Shown here: in pieces, positions 12,645-21,989 of the stretch
How the letters are laid out: every line of letters begins with the position of its first letter
How positions within the stretch are numbered: the first letter of the stretch is position 1
Source: Owenia fusiformis
Lineage: Eukaryota > Annelida > Polychaeta > Sabellida > Oweniidae
Assembly: GCA_903813345.2 (NCBI GenBank)
Contig: CAIIXF020000002.1
Location: 15,630,467 to 15,694,466 of the forward strand
DNA length: 64,000 nt
Reading direction: 5' to 3'
The notes under the pieces: generated by a model
What the model was told of the DNA's origin: nothing
The model's input: only the letters and a program-made list of their open reading frames with translations
The model's database searches: none
Made by a program: the position numbers and the translations under genes

Positions 12645-12840
12645 TAGGTTCTCAGTCTTAACAAGTTTTGGGTCTTAATTGCATGTAGTTAGTTCTAGGT
12701 CTGATTAAGTTTTAGGTGTTATACTAAGTAAGGTCCTGAATGTGAGCAAATTCTAGATCAAATGAAGTTCTAGGTCTTGTGGATTAATTCTATGTCTGGG
12801 CAAGTTCTAAGTTTAAAGAACTTCTAGGTCTGAGAAAAAC
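12645..12840. repeat. Degenerate minisatellite based on AGTTCTAGGTCTGA
   Basis: The core AGTTCTAGGTCTGA recurs with variation and irregular spacers roughly every 22-30 bases (for example AGTTTTGGGTCTTA, AGTTCTAGGTCTTG, AGTTCTAAGTTTAA, CTTCTAGGTCTGAG). About eight copies are recognisable. Confidence 0.65.
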
Positions 12841-13140
12841 TCACGAATGTAACTTGATTTGCGATATTTCTACAATTCAATTCTTTAACTTTTCTTGTAT
12901 GTGCACACATGACAGGTGTTAAAGTACAACTTTTGAAGTTTCAATTAACTTCATCAATATTTTCAACCTGAGGTATAAAAGAAACCCAAATGTTTTCATT
13001 TTCATAAAATTACAGATTTACAATTCCACTCACACAGCTATCTCTCAGGTTTCACATCTCAATTCATTCTAACTTGTAATTGGCTTAATTTACACACCGT
13101 TCTAAATGTTTAAAATTCATGCCTCACAAAATGATTGGCT
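12841..13140. other. Non-coding spacer
   Basis: AT-rich. Nothing recognised. Confidence 0.5.
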
Positions 13141-13364
13141 AAATTTAAACGGAGTGGCTCCAGGACCGACAATTGTCGGTACTGGAGACTGTCCAGGGGT
13201 ATTTGCTGGGGTACCGACAATTGTCGGCACTCTATCGTCAACTAGCAGTGCCAGATAGAGAACCGACAATTGTCGGTACACAAAGTGGCTGCTACGTGTT
13301 TTTGCTAGAGAACCGACAATTTCATAAATAATCCACTACTTTTACTTTTAGGAATAACCTCATC

Positions 13365-13440
13365 ACTGGTAGCCTAGTGGTTAGCGAGAACGATTTGAAC
13401 ACACTCGGTCACGAGTTCGAATCCCGGCAAGACCTACTTT
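13365..13440 (+). repeat. tRNA-derived sequence with A and B boxes (SINE head or decayed tRNA)
   Basis: TAGCCTAGTGG (13370-13380) matches the RNA polymerase III A box; GAGTTCGAATCC (13413-13424) matches the B box with one difference, at normal spacing. The flanks do not pair into an acceptor stem and the T stem has mismatches, so this is not a working tRNA. It is followed by a T-rich stretch, as at a pol III terminator. Confidence 0.7.
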
Positions 13441-13564
13441 TTTTCTTTTGAGGGGGGTGGGGCATAGTGCTTCTTTTGCAGTATGGAATCGTACAGGCAT
13501 TAACTTGTAGTGAGCCATAATTTATTTAGACAAAAATTGATTCAACTTCCATCAAAATTGTCCT

Positions 13565-13650
13565 ACAAGCTTCAATTAAAAAACATTTTAAAGCTCTTTT
13601 CTTGTTCTATCTAATGGGTCGATATATACATGTACAGTTAGGGGAGGGGA
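13565..13650. repeat. Internal segment related to the 25757-26017 element
   Basis: CTTCAATTAAAAAACATTTT then AAAGCTCTTTTCTTG and TCTATCTAATGG closely match about 25900-25945. This shows either nested insertion or shared ancestry with the GGGCGTAGCCAGC family. Confidence 0.65.
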
Positions 13651-14369
13651 TGCTTTCGACCCCGTCGCTCTCTACCCTTACTACGCCATGGCACAGGAGA
13701 AATATCTCATTTGGAATATATCACTGTTAACTTTGCGTTTGATAGCTCTCTCATGCGAGATGGAATCGTGGCCATTAACTAAGGGAGCCAAATGCAACTT
13801 CCATCAAAAATTGTGCTATAAGGTATGAGTACCGTAATCCAACACCAAATTCGAAAATTCATAACAATACTTTGCACATATGGCGTTCGTGACCAACTAT
13901 GAAACGCTTACCCCCCATAGTGTTATATAACAAAATGCACCTGTCCATAAAGGGGTTCGATTGACCTACATCAAATTATAGGGAGTCAGGTTACTTTTTG
14001 AGATATCAGCGTCCGTTTATTGTAATTCGCGTTTGCTACCACTTCCTCAATTCTGATATGACGGGCAAACGCGTAGTAAACATGCTCACGTTCGGAACTA
14101 TTTTGACCTACATCGCTTTTTTCGTAATTCAAATGAAAGTTGAACTCCACTTTATTTTGATACCAAATAGTGGCATACTAGGTACCCTAGAAGCCAACTA
14201 TGGGTTATTTAGAACGATACCACGGGTTTTTAAATGGACTATATAGGTGTCCAGGGCCGTCAGATGGGGGGTGCGATGGGTGCGACCGCACCCCCCTTTG
14301 ACACCCCCCCCCAAAAAAAAAAAAATTGAAAAAAAAATTATGAAAAATATTTTTTTGTAATTTTTTTTC

Positions 14370-15735
14370 ATCGTCTCATACACTTTTTAAGTACCCAGAA
14401 AGCACCAAATAGCATCTTAAAATTGTAAAATTTTCTAGAGGGAGTGGGCCACCCCTCACACCCCCCTCAATACAATGGAAAAGTTCTTAATTTATTTTAT
14501 GTATTGTCTCAGACACTTTTAAAGTGCCCAAGTGCCCAGACATCATCACATAGCTCCTTGGTATAGTCAATGTTTCTGGGGGACTAACACTTGCTCCCCT
14601 TCGGGATCCCCACCCCACCTCCCCCTCTGGCATCCCCCCCCCTTGACCATCCCTCCCAAAAAATTGAAAAAAATTGTGATTTTCTCAATTTTTAATTGAC
14701 TCATACACTTTGAAAGTGCCCAGAAAGCACCAAATAGCATCTTAAAATTGTAAAATCTTCTAGGGAAGTAGGCCACCCCTCACATCCCCCAAAAAACAAT
14801 TGAAAAAAATCTGAATTTATTTCATGCATTGTCTCAGACACTTTTAAAGTGCCCAGACTTCATCAAATAGCACCTTGATATGGTCAATGTTTCTGGGGAC
14901 AGATATGGGGGACAAACACTTGCTCCCCCTCTGGCACCCTAATCCCACCTCCCCCTCTGGCACCCCCTTTGACACTCCCCAAAAATTAAAAAAAATGTAA
15001 TTGTTTTACAATTATTTTTTCGATTGACTCATACACTTTAAAAGTGCCCAGAAGCACCACATATCATCTTGAAATTGTAAAATTTTCTAGAAGAGTTGGC
15101 CACCCCTCACATCTCCCACAAAACAATTGAGAAAATTCTGAATTTCATGTATTGTCTCAGACATTTTTAAAGTGCCCAGACATCATCAAATGGCACCTTG
15201 ATATGGTCAATGTTTCTTGGGGACAACCCCTTGCTCCCCCTCTGGCACCCCACCCCGCTTCATCCTCTCATTCTCTTTGACACCCCCAAAAAGAATTTGA
15301 AATTCACATTTTTTATTGACTCATTCACTTTAAAAGTGCCCAGAAAGCACCAAATAGCATCTCAAAAGTGTAAAATTTTCTAGGGGGAGTGGGTCACTCC
15401 TCACAAGTTTGGAAGTTGCATTTGTTAATTTTAAACATTTTAAAAGTGCCTAGAAGTCACCAAGTGACAAAATGAAATCATGAAAACATAAAAATTTCTG
15501 GCAGCCCACCCCAAAAACTAAAGCATTAATTTACTCAAACACATTAAAAGTGCTCAGAATTAACCAGACAGCATCTTGAATTAGTAAAATTTTCCTTGCT
15601 GCCCCCTCGCTCCCCTAAGAAGAAAATGATTGAAAAAATCTGAATTTCTTATAAAATGATTCTTTTTCAATTAAAACACATTGAAAGGGTCCAGAAATCA
15701 CTGAATGTGATCTTGAACTGGTAAAAGTTCTCAAG
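14370..15735. repeat. Alternating dimeric tandem array inside the 13150-16243 element
   Basis: A core of about 65 bp recurs some ten times (near 14373, 14504, 14698, 14828, 15026, 15153, 15318, 15432, 15532, 15668). Two versions alternate. One reads ACTCATACACTTTAAAAGTG then GCACCAAATAGCATCTTAAA; the other CTCAGACACTTTTAAAGTGC then ATCATCAAATAGCACCTTGA and ends TCAATGTTTCTGGGG. Core-to-core spacing alternates near 130 and 195 bases, so the true period is a dimer of about 325 bp. C-rich linkers (CACCCCCTTTGACACCCCC) separate cores. The right-hand copies are more decayed. Confidence 0.85.
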
Positions 15736-16360
15736 CATTTATGCCCTTCTAGTACACCCTCCACCTATTCCAGTGTTTCTCCAAATTGCTCATACAATAT
15801 TTAGTCTAAAAACAATGAAAACAATAAAATACTACAAAATAGGCTGAGTGGCCCAAATATAGGGAGTAACTGACCCCCCCCCCCCCCTTTGACCTACGCA
15901 ATTTGATTTACGCGGCAAAAAATTGACAATTTTATTTTCCCTTTAGTGAAAACCGCACCCCCCTTGGAGAAAAGTGTCTTACGGGCCTGGTGTCATACCT
16001 TTTGGCGGATGGATATGGAACCTCTCCCCGGGTTTTGCACTTGTTCCCAAAATATCCGTATGATATCTGAAATATCCCCCCGCGCATTGCGCATGCGCCA
16101 GAAAATTCGAAATCAATATTTGTCGGTCCTCTAGCGTGTAAACACAGCATATCTCCCGTACCGACAATTTATTTGTCGGTCCTCTAGCGTCCACCACATC
16201 AGAGTCTAGAGTACCGACAATTGTCGGTACTCTAGCCTTTACGAAATTTAAAATCTGACAAAATCTCCATTTCTCTGTATGATACTATTTGTGTGCCATA
16301 TGCCACTGCAAGGTCCAAAAAAATCTCCCAATTTTGGATTACATTCTTCATTTCAGATTT

Positions 16361-16498
16361 AATAAGAAATGATTAACTATTCTTGAATAAGAAATGAGAA
16401 ACTATTCTTGAACAATATGACCAGGAAAGAACTTTAGAAATTAGTCTAATGCAATTATTTTTAAGAACTTTAGAAATAAGTCTAATGCAATTACTATT
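16361..16498. repeat. Two adjacent short tandem duplications (25 bp x2, then 36 bp x2)
   Basis: AATAAGAAATGATTAACTAT plus TCTTG (16361-16385) repeats at 16386-16410. AAGAACTTTAGAAATTAGTC and the following bases (16427-16462) repeat at 16463-16498 with few changes. Both look like slippage products. Confidence 0.8.
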
Positions 16499-18079
16499 CA
16501 ACAAGCTATTACAGAATTATTTCAGTGGTTGAAACTCTCAATCAACACTCTATCAATGTCAATATATTGAATTTGCCAACTTAACCTTTTTATCCAGGTA
16601 ATAATGGAAATTAAAACCAAAACATTTTGAGACAAACTTCCTAGATTGCCTCTGAATGAAGAACTTAACCAGAATTAGTGCCAAAATGGTGACTGAATTG
16701 CCTTAGAATGATTTGAATAATAAAAATGGCACTGATATCATAACATCATTATGAGGTAAGGAATTAATGTAGAGGAGTGGTTATAAATGAATCTCTCTTT
16801 TAAGAAGCAAAATCGAACAATGCAAAGGGTAGAGGAAGAGTGGGGTAAATGGCAAAATTTTGAAGGAAAGGAATAATATCAGGGACTTATATTGGATATT
16901 TGATAAGATGTTGAGAATGTGTTTTCAAATGTTGCCATTTGTCAGCTCTGTCCAAATAAACACATCAAGAGTCACAATTATGGGACAATTCCACAGACCT
17001 GTAACACAGATGGTGAATGTTTTAATCTAAACAAAACTTCAAAGTAATGAATTTGTCATTTCTTGCTTGTTATTTACTTTATACATGCCCTGTAGGTGGT
17101 AGATGGGGCGGGCTCCAGTAAGCGGGGTCATTACGAGGGTGCAAACTGTTCCTTACCCCATTATTAAACCTTTGTCTTACTTAGGACATGGGGGAATCTT
17201 TCATCAACTTTTATCATTTTCTTTATATCTCAATTGAAAATTTATTCATTAAAAATTTAGGCAATCTACCACCTATAGATCCCACTGTTGGAATCACCAT
17301 CGATCCTTTATAAAAATCTGGCCATTTCAGCGGGACTTTATGAATATGGCCAAAATGTGTAAAATCTAGAATAAAACCCAGAGGGGGTAGGGACCCTGCT
17401 GCGTCATAGTGCCGACTTTGATTGAGTCTTAAAACATTGTATGACATTGTCATTAACTGAAAATGAAATCACAGGTATCTTTTATATGAGGTGTCGGTGA
17501 GTCTAAGAATGCATTACCCTTACAAAAAATCCCCATCCATCAGTGATTTCTTCTCGAAATAATTCAAAAATCTCAAAACTATTATGGTTGATATAACCAA
17601 TGATCAAAGACATAATAAATCATATAGAAATAAACAATCATTTTTAAAATCCTGTTATGAAACTGAAAAATTGCTTCTTCAGCTTTGAGGTTTCTGGAGG
17701 GGACATTTTGGGAGTTGAATGGGTTTTGTCCCACTGGGTGACCATCAAAATGTTCCAACTCATAAGTTTTACGGTTTTGTACAATATGTCAATGTTGGTT
17801 AATGTTTCTTCCTGAAGGATGCTTCAAAGTTTGACTTTTATAAAGATGCCATTTTTCAATGACCTTTTCATGATTGAGACTTGTCTATCCATGATGAATG
17901 AAGCAATTTAACAATTGGAAGAAGTCAATCTGTCAATCTCACTTATCTTGGTATTAATCAAAAAGACTTTTTCCCATTTTATTTAACATTCTATTATTTA
18001 TCAGACAATCGCTTTTTAATCAGTGGCACACGCCAGGGAGAATAGTCTCCACTCACAGGCCATATAATTCTTATTATAT
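16499..18079. other. Non-coding sequence
   Basis: No gene recognised. A 76-codon frame on the minus strand (17453-17223) has no recognisable domain. Confidence 0.5.
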
Positions 18080-18150
18080 AGCAAAACCTATATATCTGAC
18101 CACCTCTCTAATCTGAACATCTTTTGATGTGAACACCTTTTCTTGGTTTT
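18080..18150. repeat. Decayed left-end fragment of the pogo-like element
   Basis: GCAAAACCTATATATCTGAC, CTCTAATCTGAACAT and GTGAACACCTTTT follow the order of the left part of the elements at 21186 and 39744. Confidence 0.5.
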
Positions 18151-19121
18151 CTTGTTTTACTAAATATAATAAACTGGTCAGATTTTGCCGCGTAAATCAA
18201 CGGCAGTTATATGTCAGGTGGGGAGGGGAAGGGGGAGTTTGGTTACAACCTAAAGTAAGCCTACTCAACCTATTGTGTTCATTCATATATTAAAAGACCT
18301 AGAAACTTTTCTTCAGGGTGCATAGTGCTATATTGAGTTAATCTGATTGATATATTGAACATTGCAAACTCCATGATCACCCAGATCTTCAGAAGCGTCC
18401 CTCATCAAACACGATGCTACACAGTAAAGTCATCAATTATACACAAAATCTTTATTAAATCAAAAGATTTTATGTCTTCCAATTAACCCTGGTCATTTTC
18501 CATGCTAAGTTCCTGCCAGACTTGTCAAATCTAAATTGGTCACAATGGAATAATTTGTCAATGTTTATGGCAGAAATGTGTCATTATTTCAGTTCTGGTT
18601 TGTCACAGTGATTCAGGAGCTTCTAATGCATAAGGGAACAGATTTATGATTTATAGAAATTAATTTTTATAAAGTATAATTATCATATAATTCTCATTTA
18701 TTTTTTATATTTTTTGCATTGAAAATCACCATTTAACAAGTTCAAGTCAAAAAAATATTGAGTTTTCTTTGGGCTCAGTTTGCATATATTGGCTATATCT
18801 TTACCAAACTTCGTTGAGTCAACAAGATATGTATTCACTAATACAAAACAGTTAAAACAATTAAAGTGAAGGATGACCACAATCTCAAAAGAGATAGCAA
18901 TAATTAATTCATAAAAGGTCAAGCTGAGGCTCAGAATCAGACCTGACTTGTTAGTAAAGCTAATCTTGTCAAAATATTTTCCTGATGATACTAGCAATAT
19001 AATGTCTGACTCATAAGGGAGTAATTTATCAGATATAATCACCTCATGCACAAGAAAGCCATATTCATTTATAATTCTCTTAATAGGGCATAAAACATTG
19101 TTGGGAACATAAGAAAAGAAC
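18151..19121. other. Non-coding sequence
   Basis: Nothing recognised. A 144-codon minus-strand frame (19132-18698) is low-complexity, lacks a domain and overlaps the adjacent minisatellite. Confidence 0.45.
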
Positions 19122-19262
19122 AAATATGACAAAAGTATAATGTGACAAAACTACAAATGTGACAACAAACTTATAAAAAATGTGACAAAATTACAAATAT
19201 GAAAAAACTACAACTGTGACAGAACTATAAATGTGGCAAAACTACAATGTGATAAATCCTCA
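19122..19262. repeat. Minisatellite, unit about 17-23 bp (ATGTGACAAAACTACAA)
   Basis: Seven to eight variants of ATGTGACAAAACTACAA follow one another, with changes such as ATGTGACAAAATTACAA, GTGACAGAACTATAA and GTGGCAAAACTACAA. Confidence 0.8.
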
Positions 19263-20136
19263 TTACTGACAGAACTCCAAATCATAAGCCCTTACTAACT
19301 TGACATGAATGAGGCAAGATCATCTCAAGGAAAAGGCCCCTACAGACATGGGTTAAATCACAAAATGACTAGTACAAGAATATTCTCCCCCACTCAACTT
19401 ATCACTACGTGGATTCCTAATATCTCTAGTATAATTCACACCTTATAGCCTGATGCTACTTTTTCTGATGGGCAGCATGCCCACATTTCATCAACATATA
19501 TAATCCCTATACTGTAATGAAGCATCAAAGTTTACACTGAATCTGTCTAATGAGTCAATCAGGTCCCATTGTTTCCCTAATAAATGTAAGTATTACAGGT
19601 AACATAAATAACAGCCCTATCTAGTTTTGCTTTGATTCCATGCCATTTCTCTCTAAAACATTCAATGCACTCCTTTGTTTTCTTGCATTTCTGTCAATTT
19701 TGAAGAGAAATGTGAATCAAATACCTGCTTACCAGCTTACATATTCCATTCTTTTTCACTTTATTCTCCCTTTCTGAACAAGACCAACATGTTTTATTCC
19801 AATGGGAAATTGATCAGTTGTCGATGGTGGTAAGTCAATGAATTGTGTCCCTCTCCACTTAGTTGTAACAATAATGTCATAATTACTAAAGATGGCTAAA
19901 GACTTTATCAATGGATTACAGTCCTGTTCAGTGGATTACATGTTATATCTTCTATTCTGGGAATAACATCAAAAGACACAGAATGTGAGTTAATTGCCAT
20001 TAATTCAAATCAGATATTACTTCTAAAAGCACATTCTGGACTATAAATCTAAAGCATGCTTATTACAGGGTAAGTGTAAATGTTGCAGATTCATTCATCA
20101 TATCATTCATCAAATGATGTCTACAATCTCCAAGTC
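19263..20136. other. Non-coding sequence
   Basis: AT-rich with no feature recognised. Confidence 0.5.
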
Positions 20137-20272
20137 ATTAACATGCAAGATCTCACTACCTACCATTTGTTACTGATCCAAAACTCCAAACACCATCTGC
20201 CAAATGACAAACACCATCCAGAAAAAGTTGGAGACTACAGTATAACAATATGTTACCATGGTGACATAATAG
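20137..20272. mobile_element. Short inverted-repeat element, TCACCACC...GGTGGTGA family, copy 1
   Basis: It starts CATTAACATGCAAGATCTCA then CTACCTACCATTTGTTACTG and ends GTTACCATGGTGACATAA. The order matches copies at 32832-32980 and 35808-35960. Imperfect inverted ends of about 11 bp (A-TNTCACCACC / GGTGGTGACAT) suggest a MITE. The interior is a string of AACACCA-like words. Confidence 0.75.
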
Positions 20273-21183
20273 AGGTATGGTATAGAACGCATATTTCTCC
20301 GCATTGAAAAAAAACCCGAATTATCTGTAAGTGAAATCCTATGCCCAACATACTTTAGTTTACCCCTTTGGTACCCTACCCAAAATCTTCTGCTATACGA
20401 TACTGGTCATCTATTTAATAGCATACATCCCATATGTCGAATAATTAATCCACAAACATTGGAAACAAAAGGCTTGCAGTGGAAACATAAAAACTTGCAG
20501 CACGCATATTTGACCACTGGTTGAGGTCCTCTATCATTACCATATACTGTTACTCTATGTTTTATACTGTATCACTTTGGACAAAACATTCGCCTGTTTC
20601 AAAATGAAATGACTCCTGGGGATATGAAAAATGAAAGCAAAGGTGCAGAAATTAAAGCGTATCATTATTTTATTGGGTTTCATTTAAACTGGGTGAAATC
20701 AGATCCAACTTTGTTCATGTTCTATAGGTGATTACAACCAGTTAGTGGCATGATGGCTTTTCTATACACATTGACCCAAAAATGAAATCTCAATGGCTTA
20801 ACTGAGATGGACCTGAATCTCTGAGTCCCAGTCTCATCACAATGAGAGATCACAGCCTCCTATCAGTTTCCTTTAGAAGGATTCTTTGTAAATCAGAGAT
20901 GGTGTGAGTATTAGAATACAGTTTCACCATACTGATGCTTTATAAAGATTTTGAGAAATTTATGTTACAAATTGATCACTTGGTTGTATATCTCAAGGTC
21001 AAATCTCACCAACTCAAGTACAAATATAAACTAAAAAAATCACTTTTTTCCTTTTTCAATTTCAAATTCATATTTATTTTAAATTTTGAGATCTACACAA
21101 GACCATCCACAAAGAATGCCCATGAAAGCCCATGGTATATTATAAAGAGGAAACATAGAAAAGGTATGGAGGACAGAACACTG
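20273..21183. other. Non-coding sequence
   Basis: No supported gene. A 122-codon plus-strand frame beginning at 20935 runs into the pogo-like element and is not credible. Confidence 0.5.
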
Positions 21184-21185
21184 TA

Positions 21186-21987
21186 CAGTGAAACCTGTAT
21201 ATCAAAACACTTGGCTAATGCAACACCTTCCAATCCAAACATTTTTAAACTGTCCCATTTTTCCCTCCTGTTGATTCCCATGTTAAAAAACTTCACCTCC
21301 TAATTCGAACAGTGAACACTCATATTTGCACTGGTGATCCACTCGATTACGCTGGTTACCAACATCCGGAAGGTACGATTTTTCTCGTTTCCTTATTTTA
21401 CACGTTGTAGGCAGAATTCCCACAACATTTTTTAACACAAACGTGTATCAGTATCATATGTTTAAGAAAGTGTACATATTTGCGAACAAATTGTTCAGAA
21501 GACAACAGAATCGTCGATTTACTTCCCCACTTAAGTTACATAAACGGTTTGGGTTAAAAGTGCAGATCTTAACTGTTTTTCGAAAAACAGTTTATGTAAC
21601 TTAAGTGAGGAAGTAAATCGCCGATTCTGTTGTCCTCTGAGCTATTTTTTCGCAAACATGTACATTTTCTAAAACGATGCACGTTGTCTTCACGTTGTGA
21701 GAAAAAACGTCGTGGGGATTCTGCCTACACGTACGTGTGAAATAAGGAAAAAAGAAAAATCGTGCCTTCGATGTTCCGACATTTTGTTACCCAAACGGAT
21801 CACCAGGGATTTGAAAAATTAACCTGTCTAATCTGAACAAAAGTTCACAAAATATCACATATTTCTCACAGAATTTCTTCAAAATCTAGAATCTTACGGG
21901 TGGAAATAACTTGAAATCTATAAACACCTCAGAATCTGAAAGCTTTTAGCCAGTTCCAATGGTGTTCTGCCGAGACAGGATTTTCTG
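21186..21987. mobile_element. Pogo-like non-autonomous element, interrupted by a fold-back insertion
   Basis: The ends are CAGTGAAACCTGTATATC and, inverted, CAGAAAATCCTGTCTCGGC, each flanked by TA (21184-21185, 21988-21989). The interior aligns with the element at 39744-40236 (CTGTCCCATTTTTCCCTCC, TGATTCCCATGTTAAAAAAC, CCTGTCTAATCTGAACA). CAGTA-type ends with a TA target are characteristic of pogo/Tigger (IS630-Tc1-mariner) elements. The alignment breaks at 21329-21808, where another element sits. Confidence 0.85.
21329..21808. mobile_element. 480-bp near-perfect fold-back element nested in the pogo-like copy
   Basis: Flanked by the 5-bp direct repeat ATTTG (21324-21328, 21809-21813). The left end CACTGGTGATCC is the inverse of the right end GGATCACCAGGG. 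The two arms (about 21329-21552 and 21583-21808) are inverted copies for most of their length, sharing GTACGATTTTTCT / GCACGATTTTTCT, GTAGGCAGAATTCCCAC, GACAACAGAATCG, GATTTACTTCC and CACTTAAGTTACATAAAC. They leave a spacer of only about 30 bases containing CTGTTTTTCGAAAAACAG. No reading frame. It clearly inserted after the surrounding element. Confidence 0.9.
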
Positions 21988-21989
21988 TA

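Larger units (their letters stand above)
13150..16243. mobile_element. 3.1-kb composite DNA element with palindrome-array termini and 9-bp TSD
   Basis: Flanked by a perfect 9-bp direct repeat AAATTTAAA (13141-13149 and 16244-16252). The outer ends are inverted copies of one another: CGGAGTGGCTCCAGG then ACCGACAATTGTCGGTACT on the left, and on the right (inverted) CGTAAAGGCTAGAGT then the same ACCGACAATTGTCGGTACT. The 16-bp palindrome recurs inside each terminus (13165, 13213 with one change, 13262, and a half copy at 13312; split or whole copies at about 16119, 16160-16180 and 16213). The interior holds a tRNA-derived promoter pair, a piece of another element family and an alternating dimeric array. 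No transposase frame is seen. A 9-bp TSD is usual for Mutator-like elements, so MULE-type mobilisation is a reasonable inference. Confidence 0.85.

Noticed and set aside
13165-13325. CRISPR-like appearance of the repeated ACCGACAATTGTCGGT units with spacers
   Set aside because: Eukaryotic context, perfect palindromes, few irregular units, and location in transposon termini bounded by a TSD.
13370-13440. Functional tRNA gene
   Set aside because: A and B boxes are present, but there is no acceptor-stem pairing and the T stem is mismatched.
18698-19132. 144-codon frame on the minus strand
   Set aside because: Its N-terminal part overlaps the edge of a minisatellite; the remainder is low-complexity, without domains.
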